This document shows positions 6,882-13,205 of a stretch of DNA of 17,123 bases, one piece after another (the stretch's first letter is position 1; every line of letters begins with the position of its first letter). This DNA comes from an uncultured Eubacteriales bacterium. Its GTDB lineage: Bacteria; Bacillota; Clostridia; Christensenellales; Christensenellaceae. Under the pieces are notes generated by a model. The model saw only the letters and a list, made by a program, of their open reading frames with translations, had not been told where the DNA came from and searched no databases. The translations under genes were made by a program, and so were the position numbers. The stretch is taken from positions 1 through 17,123 of the forward strand of contig UQXU01000035.1 in NCBI GenBank assembly GCA_900545085.1, given 5' to 3'.

Positions 6882-6915
6882 GAGCCGGCGGCAACTTGCT
6901 GCACGGCTCTTTTTT
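6882..6915 (+). terminator. Attenuator terminator 1
   Basis: Stem GAGCCG (6882-6887) pairs with CGGCTC (6904-6909), with inner pairs GGC/GC-type possible, followed by TTTTTT. It would stop transcription ~220 nt before aroF. The arm AGCCGGCG (6883-6890) is also perfectly complementary to CGCCGGCT (6802-6809) inside leader peptide 1. Confidence 0.85.
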
Positions 6916-6943
6916 GTTTTACCGATTCACCACGGAGGATTCT

Positions 6944-7021
6944 ATGATTACTCTCAATCCAAACTTCAACTTCACAGGTTATTATTACTACGCTGGCCGC
7001 TACTATATCCAGCGATATTGA
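6944..7021 (+). CDS. Leader peptide 2 (Tyr/Phe-rich, attenuation)
   Basis: A 25-codon ORF with GGAGG about 6 nt before its ATG. The second half reads NFNFTGYYYYAGRYYIQRY, with seven Tyr and two Phe codons. Design and motif (YYYYAGRYY) match leader peptide 1, suggesting a duplicated attenuator unit. The stop codon is followed directly by TACAGCT (7024-7030), which is perfectly complementary to AGCTGTA (7069-7075) in the loop and 3' arm of the next terminator. This is the expected antiterminator, masked when the ribosome finishes the peptide. Confidence 0.85.
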   Translation: MITLNPNFNFTGYYYYAGRYYIQRY

Positions 7022-7055
7022 CATACAGCTTTTTTCGCAAGAACGAACCTTAACA

Positions 7056-7090
7056 CGTCGTGCGGCTGAGCTGTACGGCGCTTTTTATTT
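7056..7090 (+). terminator. Attenuator terminator 2
   Basis: CGTCGTGC (7056-7063) pairs with GTACGGCG (7073-7080), an 8-bp stem with two G-T pairs and a 9-nt loop, followed by CTTTTTATTT. It lies 43 nt before the aroF start. Antiterminator pairing with 7024-7030 would disrupt its 3' arm. Confidence 0.8.
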
Positions 7091-7132
7091 ACTATGACTC
7101 ATAATTTTTAAATTTATTAAGGGAGATAAAAA

Positions 7133-8143
7133 ATGATTATTATACTCAAGAACGGAGCAGAACAGAACAAAATAAGCGAGCTTAAAGAGCGTTTACTAAG
7201 CATGGGACTCAAGCTGCACGAAAGCACGGGTGAGCATACTCAGCTCATAGGTCTCGTAGGCGATACATCTCACATTGACATGGACGATCTCGCCGCTCTT
7301 TCAATTGTGGACGCAGTGCGCAGAGTATCCGAACCGTACAAGGCTGCAAACAGAAAATTCCACCCCGCAGATACAGTAATCAAGGTCGGCGAAGCGGAAA
7401 TAGGCGGCGGCAGCGCCACGGTTATCGCCGGTCCCTGCTCTGTTGAAAGCGAAGAACAGATAATAAGCGTAGCTAAAAGCGTAAAAGCGGCAGGTGCAAA
7501 GCTGCTCCGCGGCGGCGCATTCAAACCCCGCACTTCTCCATATTCTTTCCAAGGGCTTCGAGCCGAGGGGCTTGAGCTTCTTCTCACCGCAAAACGCGAG
7601 ACAGGGCTGCCCATAGTAACGGAAATCATGAGCGCAGCGCATCTCGATATGTTCAGCGACGTCGATGTGATACAGGTTGGCGCAAGGAATATGCAGAACT
7701 TTGAATTACTCAAAGAGCTGGGCCGCTGCGATAAGCCTATACTGCTCAAACGCGGACTGTCAAGCACTCTTGAAGAATTACTGATGAGCGCTGAATACAT
7801 CATGGCGGGCGGAAACAACAAAGTTATACTTTGCGAACGCGGAATACGCACATTTGAAAAAGCAACTCGAAACACGTTTGATTTATCCGCCATACCGGTG
7901 CTCAAAGAGCTGTCCCATCTGCCTGTTATCGCTGATCCAAGCCACGCGACGGGCATACGCTCTCTCGTACCTCCTATGTCCAAAGCCGCTCTCGTCTCCG
8001 GAGCAGACGGACTTATCATAGAAGTTCATAACCAGCCTGAGAAGGCGCTTTGCGACGGCGCTCAATCACTCACTCCGGAACAGTTTTCCGAATTAATGCA
8101 GCAGCTTAAAGCGCTCGCTGAGTTTGAGGGCAAGAGAATATGA
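7133..8143 (+). CDS. aroF: 3-deoxy-7-phosphoheptulonate (DAHP) synthase with N-terminal regulatory domain
   Basis: This enzyme joins phosphoenolpyruvate and erythrose 4-phosphate to DAHP, the first step of the shikimate pathway. The 336 residues match the type I-beta enzyme of Thermotoga maritima in length and order. A ferredoxin-like/ACT-like regulatory domain (1-68) precedes the TIM barrel. Barrel motifs: IAGPCSVES (98-106), LRGGAFKPRTSPYSFQG (125-141), QVGARNMQNF (181-190), LLKRG (204-208), CERGIRTFE (234-242), DPSHATG (268-274). Metal ligands are C102, H271, E297 and D308. In the Thermotoga enzyme the N-terminal domain gives feedback inhibition by Tyr and Phe, which fits the Tyr/Phe leader peptides upstream: the same signals would control synthesis and activity. 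The start has AAGGGAG 8 nt upstream. It overlaps tyrA by ATGA. Confidence 0.97.
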   Translation: MIIILKNGAEQNKISELKERLLSMGLKLHESTGEHTQLIGLVGDTSHIDMDDLAALSIVDAVRRVSEPYKAANRKFHPADTVIKVGEAEIGGGSATVIAGPCSVESEEQIISVAKSVKAAGAKLLRGGAFKPRTSPYSFQGLRAEGLELLLTAKRETGLPIVTEIMSAAHLDMFSDVDVIQVGARNMQNFELLKELGRCDKPILLKRGLSSTLEELLMSAEYIMAGGNNKVILCERGIRTFEKATRNTFDLSAIPVLKELSHLPVIADPSHATGIRSLVPPMSKAALVSGADGLIIEVHNQPEKALCDGAQSLTPEQFSELMQQLKALAEFEGKRI

Positions 8144-8988
8144 ATATAGCGATAGTCGGTTTGGGATTAATAGGCGGCTCTCTGGCTAAGGCAATCTCTG
8201 CACGCACGAGCCATACCGTACTCGGTTTAGATACGGACGCCGACACGATAAAACAAGCTCTCTCTCTCGGCGCGATAAAAGAAAGCATAGGCATAAGCGA
8301 TCTCAAAAGAGCAGATGTAACTTTTGTCTGCCTTTTCCCCGAAACAGCCAAAGATTTTATACTCAGCAATGCGGGAAGTTTCGCAAAGGGAAGTATAGTC
8401 GCCGATATATGCGGCGTAAAAAACTTTATAGTTAACGACGCAACAGAGGCTCTCGCCGCTCACGGAGTTAGCTTTGTAGGCACGCATCCCATGGCGGGGC
8501 GCGAAGTCGCAGGCTTTGAAAGCGCTCTCGAAACACTTTACGACGGAGCCAGCTTTATCGTAACTCCGATAGAAACTACAAACCGCGCCGCTCTGGATAC
8601 AATCGAAGCTCTCGCATTAGAGATAGGCTTCGGCCGCATAACCGTAAGCACACCACATGACCACGACGTATCCATTGCGTTCACGTCCCAGCTCGCTCAC
8701 GTAGTCTCGGGCGCATATATAAAAAGTCCGACACTCCAACACGAAAACGGTTTTTCCGCAGGCAGCTTCTTAGACCTCACTCGCGTCGCCAAGCTGAATG
8801 AAGTCATGTGGACAAGTCTTTTCAGCTTGAATAGAGAGCCTCTGCTGTTTGAGCTGGATACCATCATAACTCATCTCGAACAATACAGAGACGCCCTCCG
8901 ACAAGAGAACTATACCGAGCTAAAAGAACTGCTGAAGGAAGGTCGAGTCCTCAAAGAAGCAAGTCTCATAAAAACTAAAGACAAATAA
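8140..8988 (+). CDS. tyrA: Prephenate dehydrogenase
   Basis: The 282-residue enzyme oxidatively decarboxylates prephenate to 4-hydroxyphenylpyruvate, the committed step to tyrosine. The N-terminal Rossmann fold carries VGLGLIGGSLAKAI (6-19), and an acidic residue after the second strand (GLDTDAD) favours NAD+. The GTHPMAGREVAGFE block (about 114-127) and the STPHDHDVSIAFTSQLAHVVS helix (about 168-188) hold the conserved active-site His residues. The C-terminal half is the helical dimerisation domain. There is no ACT domain, so feedback control probably rests on DAHP synthase and the attenuators. Its ATG overlaps the aroF stop by 4 nt, so the two are translationally coupled. The gene has no strong ribosome site of its own, in line with coupling. 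Confidence 0.96.
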   Translation: MNIAIVGLGLIGGSLAKAISARTSHTVLGLDTDADTIKQALSLGAIKESIGISDLKRADVTFVCLFPETAKDFILSNAGSFAKGSIVADICGVKNFIVNDATEALAAHGVSFVGTHPMAGREVAGFESALETLYDGASFIVTPIETTNRAALDTIEALALEIGFGRITVSTPHDHDVSIAFTSQLAHVVSGAYIKSPTLQHENGFSAGSFLDLTRVAKLNEVMWTSLFSLNREPLLFELDTIITHLEQYRDALRQENYTELKELLKEGRVLKEASLIKTKDK

Positions 8989-9015
8989 TTGTGTTTTGTT
9001 CAACCTCCATATAAA

Positions 9016-9074
9016 AACCGACTTCCCAATCGTTAGATTTATGGTCTAGCTCTTCGGGAGGTCGGTTAGAATTT
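9016..9074 (+). terminator. Terminator after tyrA (long-loop, possibly bidirectional)
   Basis: AACCGACTTCCC (9016-9027) pairs with GGGAGGTCGGTT (9056-9067), 12 bp with one G-T pair. The loop is 28 nt and AGAATTTTA follows. On the other strand the stem is followed by TTTTTAT. It lies 28 nt past the tyrA stop. Confidence 0.7.
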
Positions 9075-9113
9075 TACGGAAGATTTAGATATATACTCTT
9101 CATACTTTTTTAC

Positions 9114-9143
9114 TTGCAAATTGATAAAACAGCATGTTATATT
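9114..9143 (+). promoter_or_regulatory. Candidate promoter for the HTH regulator
   Basis: TTGCAA (9114-9119), an 18-nt spacer, and TATATT (9138-9143) would give a ~100-nt leader. A second possible -10, TATAAT at 9234-9239, abuts the ribosome site and has no convincing -35. It could only give a nearly leaderless message. Apart from these sites, 9075-9240 is AT-rich and empty. Confidence 0.4.
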
Positions 9144-9250
9144 CCAATCGTATTATTTAACTCTTATAAATTGTTTATAGAGCACTTCACAACCAAACAG
9201 AGTTTTATTTTAAAAATCGGCGTTGTTATTATGTATAATGGAGGTGTGTG

Positions 9251-9580
9251 ATGCTGGTAAGATTAAAAATGCTAAGGCGGGAAAAAGGCATAACTCAGAA
9301 AAAACTCGCAGAAATAGTAGGCACAACGCAGCAGTCTATCAATAAATATGAAAACCACAACATAGAGCCGGATATATCTACTCTGATAACCATGGCGGAC
9401 TATTTTAACATTTCAGTTGACTATCTGATCGGTCATTCCGAATCACGCCAAACCGAAGAGCTCACAGAGCGTCAGCAGCTTTATATAGATGAAACCGCTC
9501 TCCTCGAGGGATACCGCAAGCTCAACGACAAAGAAAAAGAAAGCATACGTCTAATAATAGAAAATTACAACAGCAAATAA
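9251..9580 (+). CDS. Small Cro/CI-family (XRE) transcriptional regulator
   Basis: The 109-residue protein carries an HTH_3 domain at residues 2-58. It opens LVRLKMLRREKGITQKKLAE, then has the recognition-helix region TTQQSINKYENHN and the usual third/fourth helix IEPDISTLITMADYFNISVDYLIG. The rest (about 65-109) is a charged helical tail, ELTERQQLYIDETALLEGYR and beyond, of the type that forms dimers. ATG 9251 is preferred because GGAGG lies six nt upstream; a GTG one codon earlier is too close. It resembles stand-alone phage-type or housekeeping XRE regulators and has no partner gene next to it. Targets are unknown. A strong terminator follows 42 nt after the stop. Confidence 0.9.
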   Translation: MLVRLKMLRREKGITQKKLAEIVGTTQQSINKYENHNIEPDISTLITMADYFNISVDYLIGHSESRQTEELTERQQLYIDETALLEGYRKLNDKEKESIRLIIENYNSK

Positions 9581-9622
9581 AATGAGCAAATCGGATAAAA
9601 ACAGGCATAAAGAAAAAGGATA

Positions 9623-9666
9623 CCTCCTATGGCAGAATTAAAAAAAGTGCCGTAGGAGGAATTTTT
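9623..9666 (+). terminator. Terminator after the HTH gene
   Basis: CCTCCTATGGCA (9623-9634) pairs with TGCCGTAGGAGG (9648-9659), 12 bp with one G-T pair and an A-rich 13-nt loop, followed by AATTTTT. The 3' arm contains an AGGAGG that would serve as the ribosome site of the small ORF starting at 9667, so the hairpin could also hide that site. Confidence 0.7.
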
Positions 9667-9759
9667 ATGCCAAGAAGCCGTCGGCATACATCAAAGATTA
9701 CGGTCAAAAGCAAAACTGACTCCGATATAACCGTGAACAGATGTCCCCTGCCTCTATAG
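9667..9759 (+). CDS. Possible 30-residue basic peptide (doubtful)
   Basis: An ATG seven nt after an AGGAGG opens a 30-codon frame for a basic peptide that begins MPRSRRHTSKITVKSKTDSD. The ribosome site sits in the arm of the upstream terminator stem and the stop codon falls inside the first hairpin of the repeat at 9741-9870. It has no recognised family. It may be a relic of a mobile element or a chance ORF. Confidence 0.2.
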   Translation: MPRSRRHTSKITVKSKTDSDITVNRCPLPL

Positions 9760-9870
9760 GCAGCGGGTTCCATCTAAGTCTTCAGCGGCGGTGCAATCCG
9801 CCGCTGAAGCCCTAAGAGGCTTCGCCCCTTGTTCACTTGTTGAATGACGGGGCGGTGCCCCTTATTGAAT
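9741..9870. repeat. Palindromic dispersed repeat, copy B
   Basis: This ~130-bp run of hairpins contains CTGCC/GGCAG (9748-9763), a perfect 12-bp stem CTTCAGCGGCGG/CCGCCGCTGAAG with a 6-nt loop (9780-9809), GGCTTCGCC (9818-9826), and GGGGC/GCCCC around 9850-9861. The 18-bp core at 9837-9854 is identical to 1495-1512 in copy A, and the flanks CCTCTATAG and CTTATT.AA are also alike. It looks like a non-coding element derived from an IS200/IS605- or IS607-type end. Between 9871 and the malic enzyme stop at 9926 nothing further is seen. Confidence 0.6.
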
Positions 9871-9925
9871 ATCGAAATCAGTTTGCCGCTTAAAATTTGA
9901 TTTTAACTGCGTAGAGTTTTTTCGC

Positions 9926-11098
9926 TCAGATTCTGTTTACGCCCGTTTCCACAGCCGCCTTTGCAACAGCCGCCGCTACAGCGTCTTTAACTCTCGGGTC
10001 GAAAGCTTTCGGTATAATGTACTCTGCGCTCAGCTCATCTTCACTGACCAGATTAGCCAGAGCATACGCAGCCGCCAGCTTCATCTCGTCGTTGATATCG
10101 CTCGCGCGCACATCCAACGCCCCGCGGAAAATGCCCGGGAACGCCAGCACATTGTTTATCTGGTTCGGATAATCGCTTCTGCCCGTTCCGACTACCGCCG
10201 CGCCGGCTTCTATGGCATCGTCACGCGGGATTTCCGGTACGGGGTTTGCCATTGTGAATATTATCGGATCCTTCGCCATAGAACGTATCATGTCTTTTGT
10301 GACTGTGTTCGCGGCGGAGACTCCAATAAATATATCCGCGCCTTTTATGACATCCGCTGTGCTTCCCTTGAGTCCGCGCGGATTTGTTATTTCCGCCATA
10401 GCGGCCTGTGCGTCAGTCATACCCTCCGCACCCTTGTGCAGCGCTCCTATCTTATCGCACATAACTATATCTTTTATGCCCAAGGTAAGAAGCAGCTTTG
10501 TTATTGCTGTTCCCGCTGCGCCGGAGCCCTGGAGAACCGCGCGAGTCTCCTCTATCTTTCTTCCCGTCAGCTTTAGAGCGTTGATTATCGCACCTGCGAC
10601 TATAACGGCCGTGCCGTGCTGATCGTCATGGAACACGGGAATGTCGCAAACCTCCTTCAGCTTGCGCTCAATCTCGAAGCAGCGCGGGGCGGATATGTCC
10701 TCTAAGTTAATCCCTCCGAAGCTGCCCGCGAGCAGGCTTACGCATTTTACGAACTCGTCTACATCCTTCGTGCGCACGCACAGCGGAACTGCGTCAACAT
10801 CACCAAACGCCTTAAAAAGCACGCACTTGCCTTCCATAACAGGCATACCTGCCTCCGGACCTATGTCGCCAAGGCCGAGCACAGCAGATCCGTCAGTAAT
10901 TACTGCTACCATGTTATGACGCCGAGTATATGTATAAGAGAGATCTACATTGTCTTTTATCTTGAGACAAGGTTCTGCCACACCGGGAGTGTACGCCAAA
11001 GATAAATCCTCTGAGCTGTTTACCTCACAGCGTGTCGTCACTTCTATTTTTCCTGCCCATTGCTCATGCAATTCGAGCGCTTTCTTTTTTAAATCCAT
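9926..11098 (-). CDS. NAD(P)-dependent malic enzyme
   Basis: The 390-residue enzyme oxidatively decarboxylates malate to pyruvate and CO2. It is the short bacterial form without the phosphotransacetylase-like tail found in larger MaeB proteins. Visible motifs: YTPGVAEPC (36-44, catalytic Tyr), the GKCVLFKAFGDVDAVPLC block with the catalytic Lys (about 89-106), the metal site FHDDQHGTAVIVAGA (about 155-169), the dinucleotide fold LQGSGAAGTAITK (about 189-201), and TMANPVPEI (about 283-291). It is the last gene of a fumarase alpha-beta-malic enzyme operon, 53 nt after the beta subunit, so fumarate can be taken via malate to pyruvate. NAD versus NADP use cannot be read safely. The start has a GAAAGGACC site upstream. 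Confidence 0.95.
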   Translation of the reverse strand: MDLKKKALELHEQWAGKIEVTTRCEVNSSEDLSLAYTPGVAEPCLKIKDNVDLSYTYTRRHNMVAVITDGSAVLGLGDIGPEAGMPVMEGKCVLFKAFGDVDAVPLCVRTKDVDEFVKCVSLLAGSFGGINLEDISAPRCFEIERKLKEVCDIPVFHDDQHGTAVIVAGAIINALKLTGRKIEETRAVLQGSGAAGTAITKLLLTLGIKDIVMCDKIGALHKGAEGMTDAQAAMAEITNPRGLKGSTADVIKGADIFIGVSAANTVTKDMIRSMAKDPIIFTMANPVPEIPRDDAIEAGAAVVGTGRSDYPNQINNVLAFPGIFRGALDVRASDINDEMKLAAAYALANLVSEDELSAEYIIPKAFDPRVKDAVAAAVAKAAVETGVNRI

Positions 11099-11151
11099 TT
11101 CCGGTCCTTTCTTCAGTTACTTTAATAGCTTATTTTAATAGCATTGTCCGC

Positions 11152-11703
11152 TCAGTCTTTCCTGTATTTTTCTATAGCAGACACATACAAGTCGTTGCCT
11201 TCGCTGTCTATTACTACTACAGACGGGAAATCCACAACTTCAAGCTTACGTATAGCCTCGGTGCCTAAATCGTCATAAGCTATTACTTCTGATTTTTTAA
11301 TACATCCCGCGAGCAGAGCGCCTGCGCCTCCGACAGCAGCAAAGTAAACCGCGCCGTTGCGCACTATTGCGTCGATAACCTCTTTGGAACGCTTGCCTTT
11401 GCCTATCATTCCTTTAAGTCCCAAATCGAGCAGGCTGGGGGCGTATTTGTCCATACGGCTGGAGGTTGTAGGACCTGCCGAGCCTATAGGTCTGCCCTCT
11501 CTGGCCGGCGAAGGCCCGAGGTAGTATATTATGTTGTTCTGCATATCTATAGGCAGGCTCTCGCCTTTCTCCAAAGCCTCGTACATACGCTTATGAGCTG
11601 CATCTCGTGCTGTATATATAGTGCCTGTGATATATACATAATCTCCGGAGTGCAGATCTTTTATCTGTTCTGCCGTCAGCGGCGCTGTAATATGCTTGTC
11701 CAT
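11152..11703 (-). CDS. Class I fumarate hydratase, beta subunit (C-terminal domain)
   Basis: This 183-residue protein corresponds to the C-terminal (Fe-S hydro-lyase beta) domain of class I fumarases, here made as a separate chain. Conserved blocks: SGDYVYITGTIYTARDAAHKR (about 19-39), YYLGPSPA, GSAGPTTSSRMD (about 74-85), and GMIGKGKR (about 97-104). These form the substrate-binding face used with the Fe-S alpha subunit. It starts 16 nt after the alpha stop, behind an AGGAGG-like site, so the two are made together. The related enzyme L(+)-tartrate dehydratase shares this fold; linkage to malic enzyme favours fumarase. Confidence 0.93.
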   Translation of the reverse strand: MDKHITAPLTAEQIKDLHSGDYVYITGTIYTARDAAHKRMYEALEKGESLPIDMQNNIIYYLGPSPAREGRPIGSAGPTTSSRMDKYAPSLLDLGLKGMIGKGKRSKEVIDAIVRNGAVYFAAVGGAGALLAGCIKKSEVIAYDDLGTEAIRKLEVVDFPSVVVIDSEGNDLYVSAIEKYRKD

Positions 11704-11719
11704 GTTTCCCCTCCTGTTC

Positions 11720-12565
11720 TTATATTTCTCTTGACGAATGTCTGCATGCGTGGCAGCAGATGTTTATTGCTACGGGCAGACCCGCAATATGAGTCGGATA
11801 TGTATTAATATTGACGGCAAGAGCCGTATACGTCCCGCCCAGACCCCCGGGACCTCTTCCGGAACGATTTATCTTCTCGAGCAGCTCCTCTTCCATCTCG
11901 CGGACGTACGGTATCTCAGAGCGCTGATCCACGCTTCTCGTAAGAGCCTGCTTTGCCATTATTGCACACTTCTCAAATGTTCCGCCGACGCCGACGCCGA
12001 CCACCATAGGCGGACATGCGTTCGGACCTGCATTTTTAACCGTATCGAGAATAGCTTTCTTAACTCCTTCTATGCCGTCTGCCGGTTTGAGCATATGAAC
12101 CGCGCTCATATTCTCGCTTCCGAATCCCTTTGGCGCTACGGTTAGTTTTATTTTATCTCCCGGAACAATATCGTAATGGATAATAGCAGGTGTGTTATCC
12201 TTTGTATTATCTCTGATAAGCGGATCAGCCACTACCGACTTGCGCAAATAGCCGTCGATATATCCTCTGCGCACGCCTTCGTTTATCGCATCTGTCAAAG
12301 AGCCTCCCTCGAGCTGAACATCCTGACCTATCTCGGCAAACACAACAGCCATTCCCGTATCCTGACAAATCGGGATCATATCTCTCCCTGCTATCTTCAG
12401 ATTGTCCTGAAGACTGCTCAGAACCTGCTTACCCAGAGGCGCTTCCTCTTTTTCTGTAGCTTCTTTCAATACTGCGTCCATATCCGGCGTCAAAAAATGG
12501 TTCGCCTCAATGCACATATCTTTTATCGCGTCGGTGATCAACGCGACATCTACCTTTCTCGGCAT
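11720..12565 (-). CDS. Class I fumarate hydratase, alpha subunit (Fe-S domain)
   Basis: The 281-residue subunit binds the labile [4Fe-4S] cluster and catalyses reversible hydration of fumarate to malate with the beta chain. Three Cys positions typical of class I enzymes are present: C67 in PICQDTGMAV, C184 in NACPPMVVG, and C270/C271 in NICCHACRH. The glycine-rich GVGVGGTFEKC (190-200) and GRGPGGLGG blocks are also characteristic. The start ATG 12565 has GGGAGG eight nt upstream and a good promoter at 12604-12632. It leads a three-gene operon with the beta subunit and malic enzyme. A ~100-bp degenerate copy of its first 24 codons and leader lies at 12774-12873. Oxygen sensitivity of such enzymes fits an anaerobic host. 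Confidence 0.95.
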   Translation of the reverse strand: MPRKVDVALITDAIKDMCIEANHFLTPDMDAVLKEATEKEEAPLGKQVLSSLQDNLKIAGRDMIPICQDTGMAVVFAEIGQDVQLEGGSLTDAINEGVRRGYIDGYLRKSVVADPLIRDNTKDNTPAIIHYDIVPGDKIKLTVAPKGFGSENMSAVHMLKPADGIEGVKKAILDTVKNAGPNACPPMVVGVGVGGTFEKCAIMAKQALTRSVDQRSEIPYVREMEEELLEKINRSGRGPGGLGGTYTALAVNINTYPTHIAGLPVAINICCHACRHSSREI

Positions 12566-12603
12566 GTGTCTGTCCTCCCTTTTATATGTTATCGTGTTAT
12601 CTT

Positions 12604-12632
12604 ATTATACACAATCTCCATGGTAATAACAA
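12604..12632 (-). promoter_or_regulatory. Promoter of the fumarase-malic enzyme operon
   Basis: TTGTTA (12632-12627), a 17-nt spacer, and consensus TATAAT (12609-12604) on the minus strand. The expected start is near 12597, giving a ~32-nt leader with the GGGAGG ribosome site. The degenerate copy of this region at 12774-12873 stops before the promoter. Confidence 0.85.
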
Positions 12633-12707
12633 GAAAAGTAAATTGTAAAATAAATTTGCTTTCTTTATTTTTGAGCTATATCAGATGTATGCTGCTGCAA
12701 ATACAGC

Positions 12708-12754
12708 TTATTTTATCCGTTAAATCTGCCGCTCCAAACTTCGACAAGTCTGCC
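12708..12754 (-). pseudogene. Detached copy of the 3' end of the deoxyinosine glycosylase gene
   Basis: These 47 bp are identical to 13818-13864, the last ~14 codons and stop codon of the glycosylase gene plus 5 bp downstream. It encodes the ending RLVEVWSGRFNG but nothing upstream of it. The perfect identity points to a recent duplication or gene conversion. Confidence 0.9.
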
Positions 12755-12773
12755 CAATCGGATGGCCGTATAA

Positions 12774-12873
12774 AAATGGTTCGCCTCAATGCACATATCT
12801 TTTATCGCGTTGGTGATCAACGCGACGTCTATCTTTCTCAGTATGTATCTGTCCTCTCTTTATATATGTTGCC
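12774..12873 (-). pseudogene. Degenerate copy of the fumarase alpha 5' end
   Basis: The segment aligns without large gaps to 12494-12593, the leader with ribosome site and the first ~24 codons of fumarase alpha, with roughly 10-15 differences. The start ATG has become ATA, while stretches such as GATATGTGCATTGAGGCGAA are unchanged. It is not translatable as fumarase. It is older than the exact 47-bp copy beside it, or it has been free to drift. Confidence 0.9.
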
Positions 12874-12900
12874 GTGGCAAACAAAGAGTATCTTAATCAT
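12838..12900 (-). pseudogene. Truncated 5' end of a low-molecular-weight protein tyrosine phosphatase gene
   Basis: A 20-codon frame with AGGAGG ten nt upstream reads MIKILFVCHGNIYKERTDTY. The first 12 residues are the hallmark opening of low-molecular-weight tyrosine phosphatases (normally going on CRSPMAE, with the CxxxxxR phosphate loop). After NI the frame passes into the copied fumarase leader and stops, so the catalytic Arg and the rest of the enzyme are missing. The breakpoint lies at a short dyad, TTGCC-GT-GGCAA (12869-12880). This is a gene remnant, not an active enzyme. Confidence 0.65.
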
Positions 12901-13140
12901 ATTTCAAATGCCTCCTAAAATGCTATGTTTTGCCTCGATTTGCTCCGATTTGCCGAGTATATCAGAGGCCTATTTTTGCCCCTCACTCTGTCACAGAAAT
13001 CCGAAACGGGGCAAAATGTGGCAAATTGATGCCGTCAATCGTAGTAAAAACGTAGTAGAAATCGAGTGTTCTTACTACCGTAGTTTTCAACAATTATTCT
13101 ATCATAAGAATGTGGATTTTTCATTACCTATTTTTGAACA
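12901..13140. other. Gene-free stretch with GGCAAA/TTTGCC repeats
   Basis: No credible ORF is seen. The 9-bp inverted repeat TTTTGCCCC (12974-12982)/GGGGCAAAA (13008-13016) has a 25-nt spacer. Further TTTGCC or GGCAAA copies lie near 12929, 12948, 12950 and 13019, and ACTAC/GTAGT copies lie near 13041-13082. Repeated half-sites next to a truncated gene resemble the arm region of an integrated element's attachment site. Confidence 0.4.
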
Positions 13141-13143
13141 GAG

Positions 13144-13167
13144 AAAACGCCCTGCGGTCGCAGAGCG
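13144..13167 (-). terminator. Terminator after the YgjV-type gene
   Basis: On the minus strand CGCTCTGC pairs with GCAGGGCG (one G-T pair, 4-nt loop), followed by TTTTCT. It lies 39 nt past the stop codon of the membrane protein gene. Confidence 0.75.
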
Positions 13168-13205
13168 TGTGAGCGCTAATTATGAAAACTGGAATTTTCA
13201 CATTT

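Noticed and set aside
7270..8019. A 249-codon minus-strand open frame.
   Set aside because: It is antisense to the DAHP synthase gene, with a low-complexity Ser/Ala-rich translation.
9234..9239. TATAAT as the -10 box for the HTH gene.
   Set aside because: It touches the ribosome site, so the start would fall inside or after it, and no fitting -35 box is seen.
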